This document shows positions 63,880 to 64,000 of a stretch of 64,000 nucleotides of DNA, piece by piece. Below the pieces are notes generated by a model. The model ran no database searches. It saw nothing but the letters and a program-made list of their open reading frames with translations, and had not been told where the DNA came from. The stretch spans positions 1,792,305 through 1,856,304 of the forward strand of contig NZ_LN913006.1 in assembly GCF_001487165.1 (NCBI RefSeq), written 5' to 3'. Position 1 is the first letter of the stretch, and each line of letters starts with the position of its first letter. The DNA comes from Blautia massiliensis (ex Durand et al. 2017) (GTDB lineage Bacteria; Bacillota; Clostridia; Lachnospirales; Lachnospiraceae). The translations under genes and the position numbers were made by a program.

Positions 63880-64000
63880 TTATCCTATTTTCACACAGAT
63901 GTTCTGGATCAGGCGGTTGTATCCGCTTACCTTTTTCAGCCATTCCAGCGCTATGGACACTGCCAGTGAAGCCAGCAGAAGCGTCAGTGTATTGGTCAGA
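63880..64000 (-). CDS. C-terminal part of a membrane protein (partial)
   Basis: The last 39 codons of a gene that continues beyond the window: LTLLLASLAVSIALEWL is hydrophobic, then KKVSGYNRLIQN and a TAA. It may be an acyltransferase or polysaccharide-related membrane protein, but the fragment is too short to assign. Confidence 0.55.
   Translation of the reverse strand, partial: LTNTLTLLLASLAVSIALEWLKKVSGYNRLIQNICVKIG

Overview
The window looks like a chromosomal segment of a gut Lachnospiraceae (Firmicutes/Bacillota), most likely a Blautia-like species. The evidence is moderate GC, strong AGGAGG-type ribosome binding sites, the order tig-clpP-clpX-lon-ysxC, ECF transporter genes next to truA-rplM-rpsI, a bile salt hydrolase and a GH36 alpha-galactosidase. 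Species assignment is inference. There is no rRNA or CRISPR array, and one tRNA-Gly(CCC) at about 36.6 kb.

Layout. 0.1-16.4 kb is mostly housekeeping on the minus strand: galE and a sugar-phosphate nucleotidyltransferase; a PhoB/PhoR two-component pair behind a Na/Pi cotransporter; greA; a CarD-type regulator; a 1004-residue fusion of a TetM-like ribosomal GTPase with a Rae1/YacP ribosome-associated nuclease; a patatin; an ABC-F ATPase; a bile salt hydrolase and cardiolipin synthase. 16.5-22.8 kb is an accessory defence/toxin island bounded by two ~160-bp direct repeats. Each repeat encodes a predicted antisense RNA; only the right one has its partner, a tiny hydrophobic type I toxin. The island also holds an XRE / ImmA-IrrE protease / PIN-like operon, a decayed AlbA-type ATPase gene, and an operon of macrodomain-HTH protein, a frameshifted unknown gene and a KwaB-like (DUF4868) protein. 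22.9-33.8 kb is core: S9, L13, truA, ecfT-A2-A1, ysxC, lon, clpX, clpP, tig. 33.9-38.6 kb has a secreted SGNH hydrolase, a DJ-1 protein, a CYTH phosphohydrolase, tRNA-Gly, proC and threonine aldolase.

38.7-45.2 kb is a second mobile zone: an IS200/IS605 element with intact TnpA and an internally deleted TnpB, an ABC permease stub at its edge, an orphan solute-binding protein, an XRE regulator, and an intact IS607-type element (serine recombinase plus full TnpB). 45.2-51.9 kb carries a C-S lyase, a PepV dipeptidase, a C_GCAxxG_C_C protein, alpha-galactosidase and its divergent AraC regulator. 52-55.3 kb is a Fur-like regulator, a GxxxG small protein and a P1B-6-like ATPase, together resembling a ferrosome (fez) iron-storage locus. 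55.5-57.9 kb is MsmK and a CdaR/PucR regulator. 58-62.1 kb is modCBA and, divergently, a Mop protein and an excisionase-HTH/binding-protein regulator. The window ends with a secreted class A beta-lactamase-like protein and the C-terminus of a membrane protein.

How they work together: several units form self-contained modules (phosphate sensing and uptake, protein quality control, ECF vitamin uptake, molybdate uptake, iron storage). The most novel-looking material is the TetM-Rae1 fusion with its Shine-Dalgarno buried in a hairpin, the repeat-bounded island with a type I toxin and an orphan antitoxin RNA, the KwaB-like operon lacking a membrane partner, and the ferrosome-like locus.
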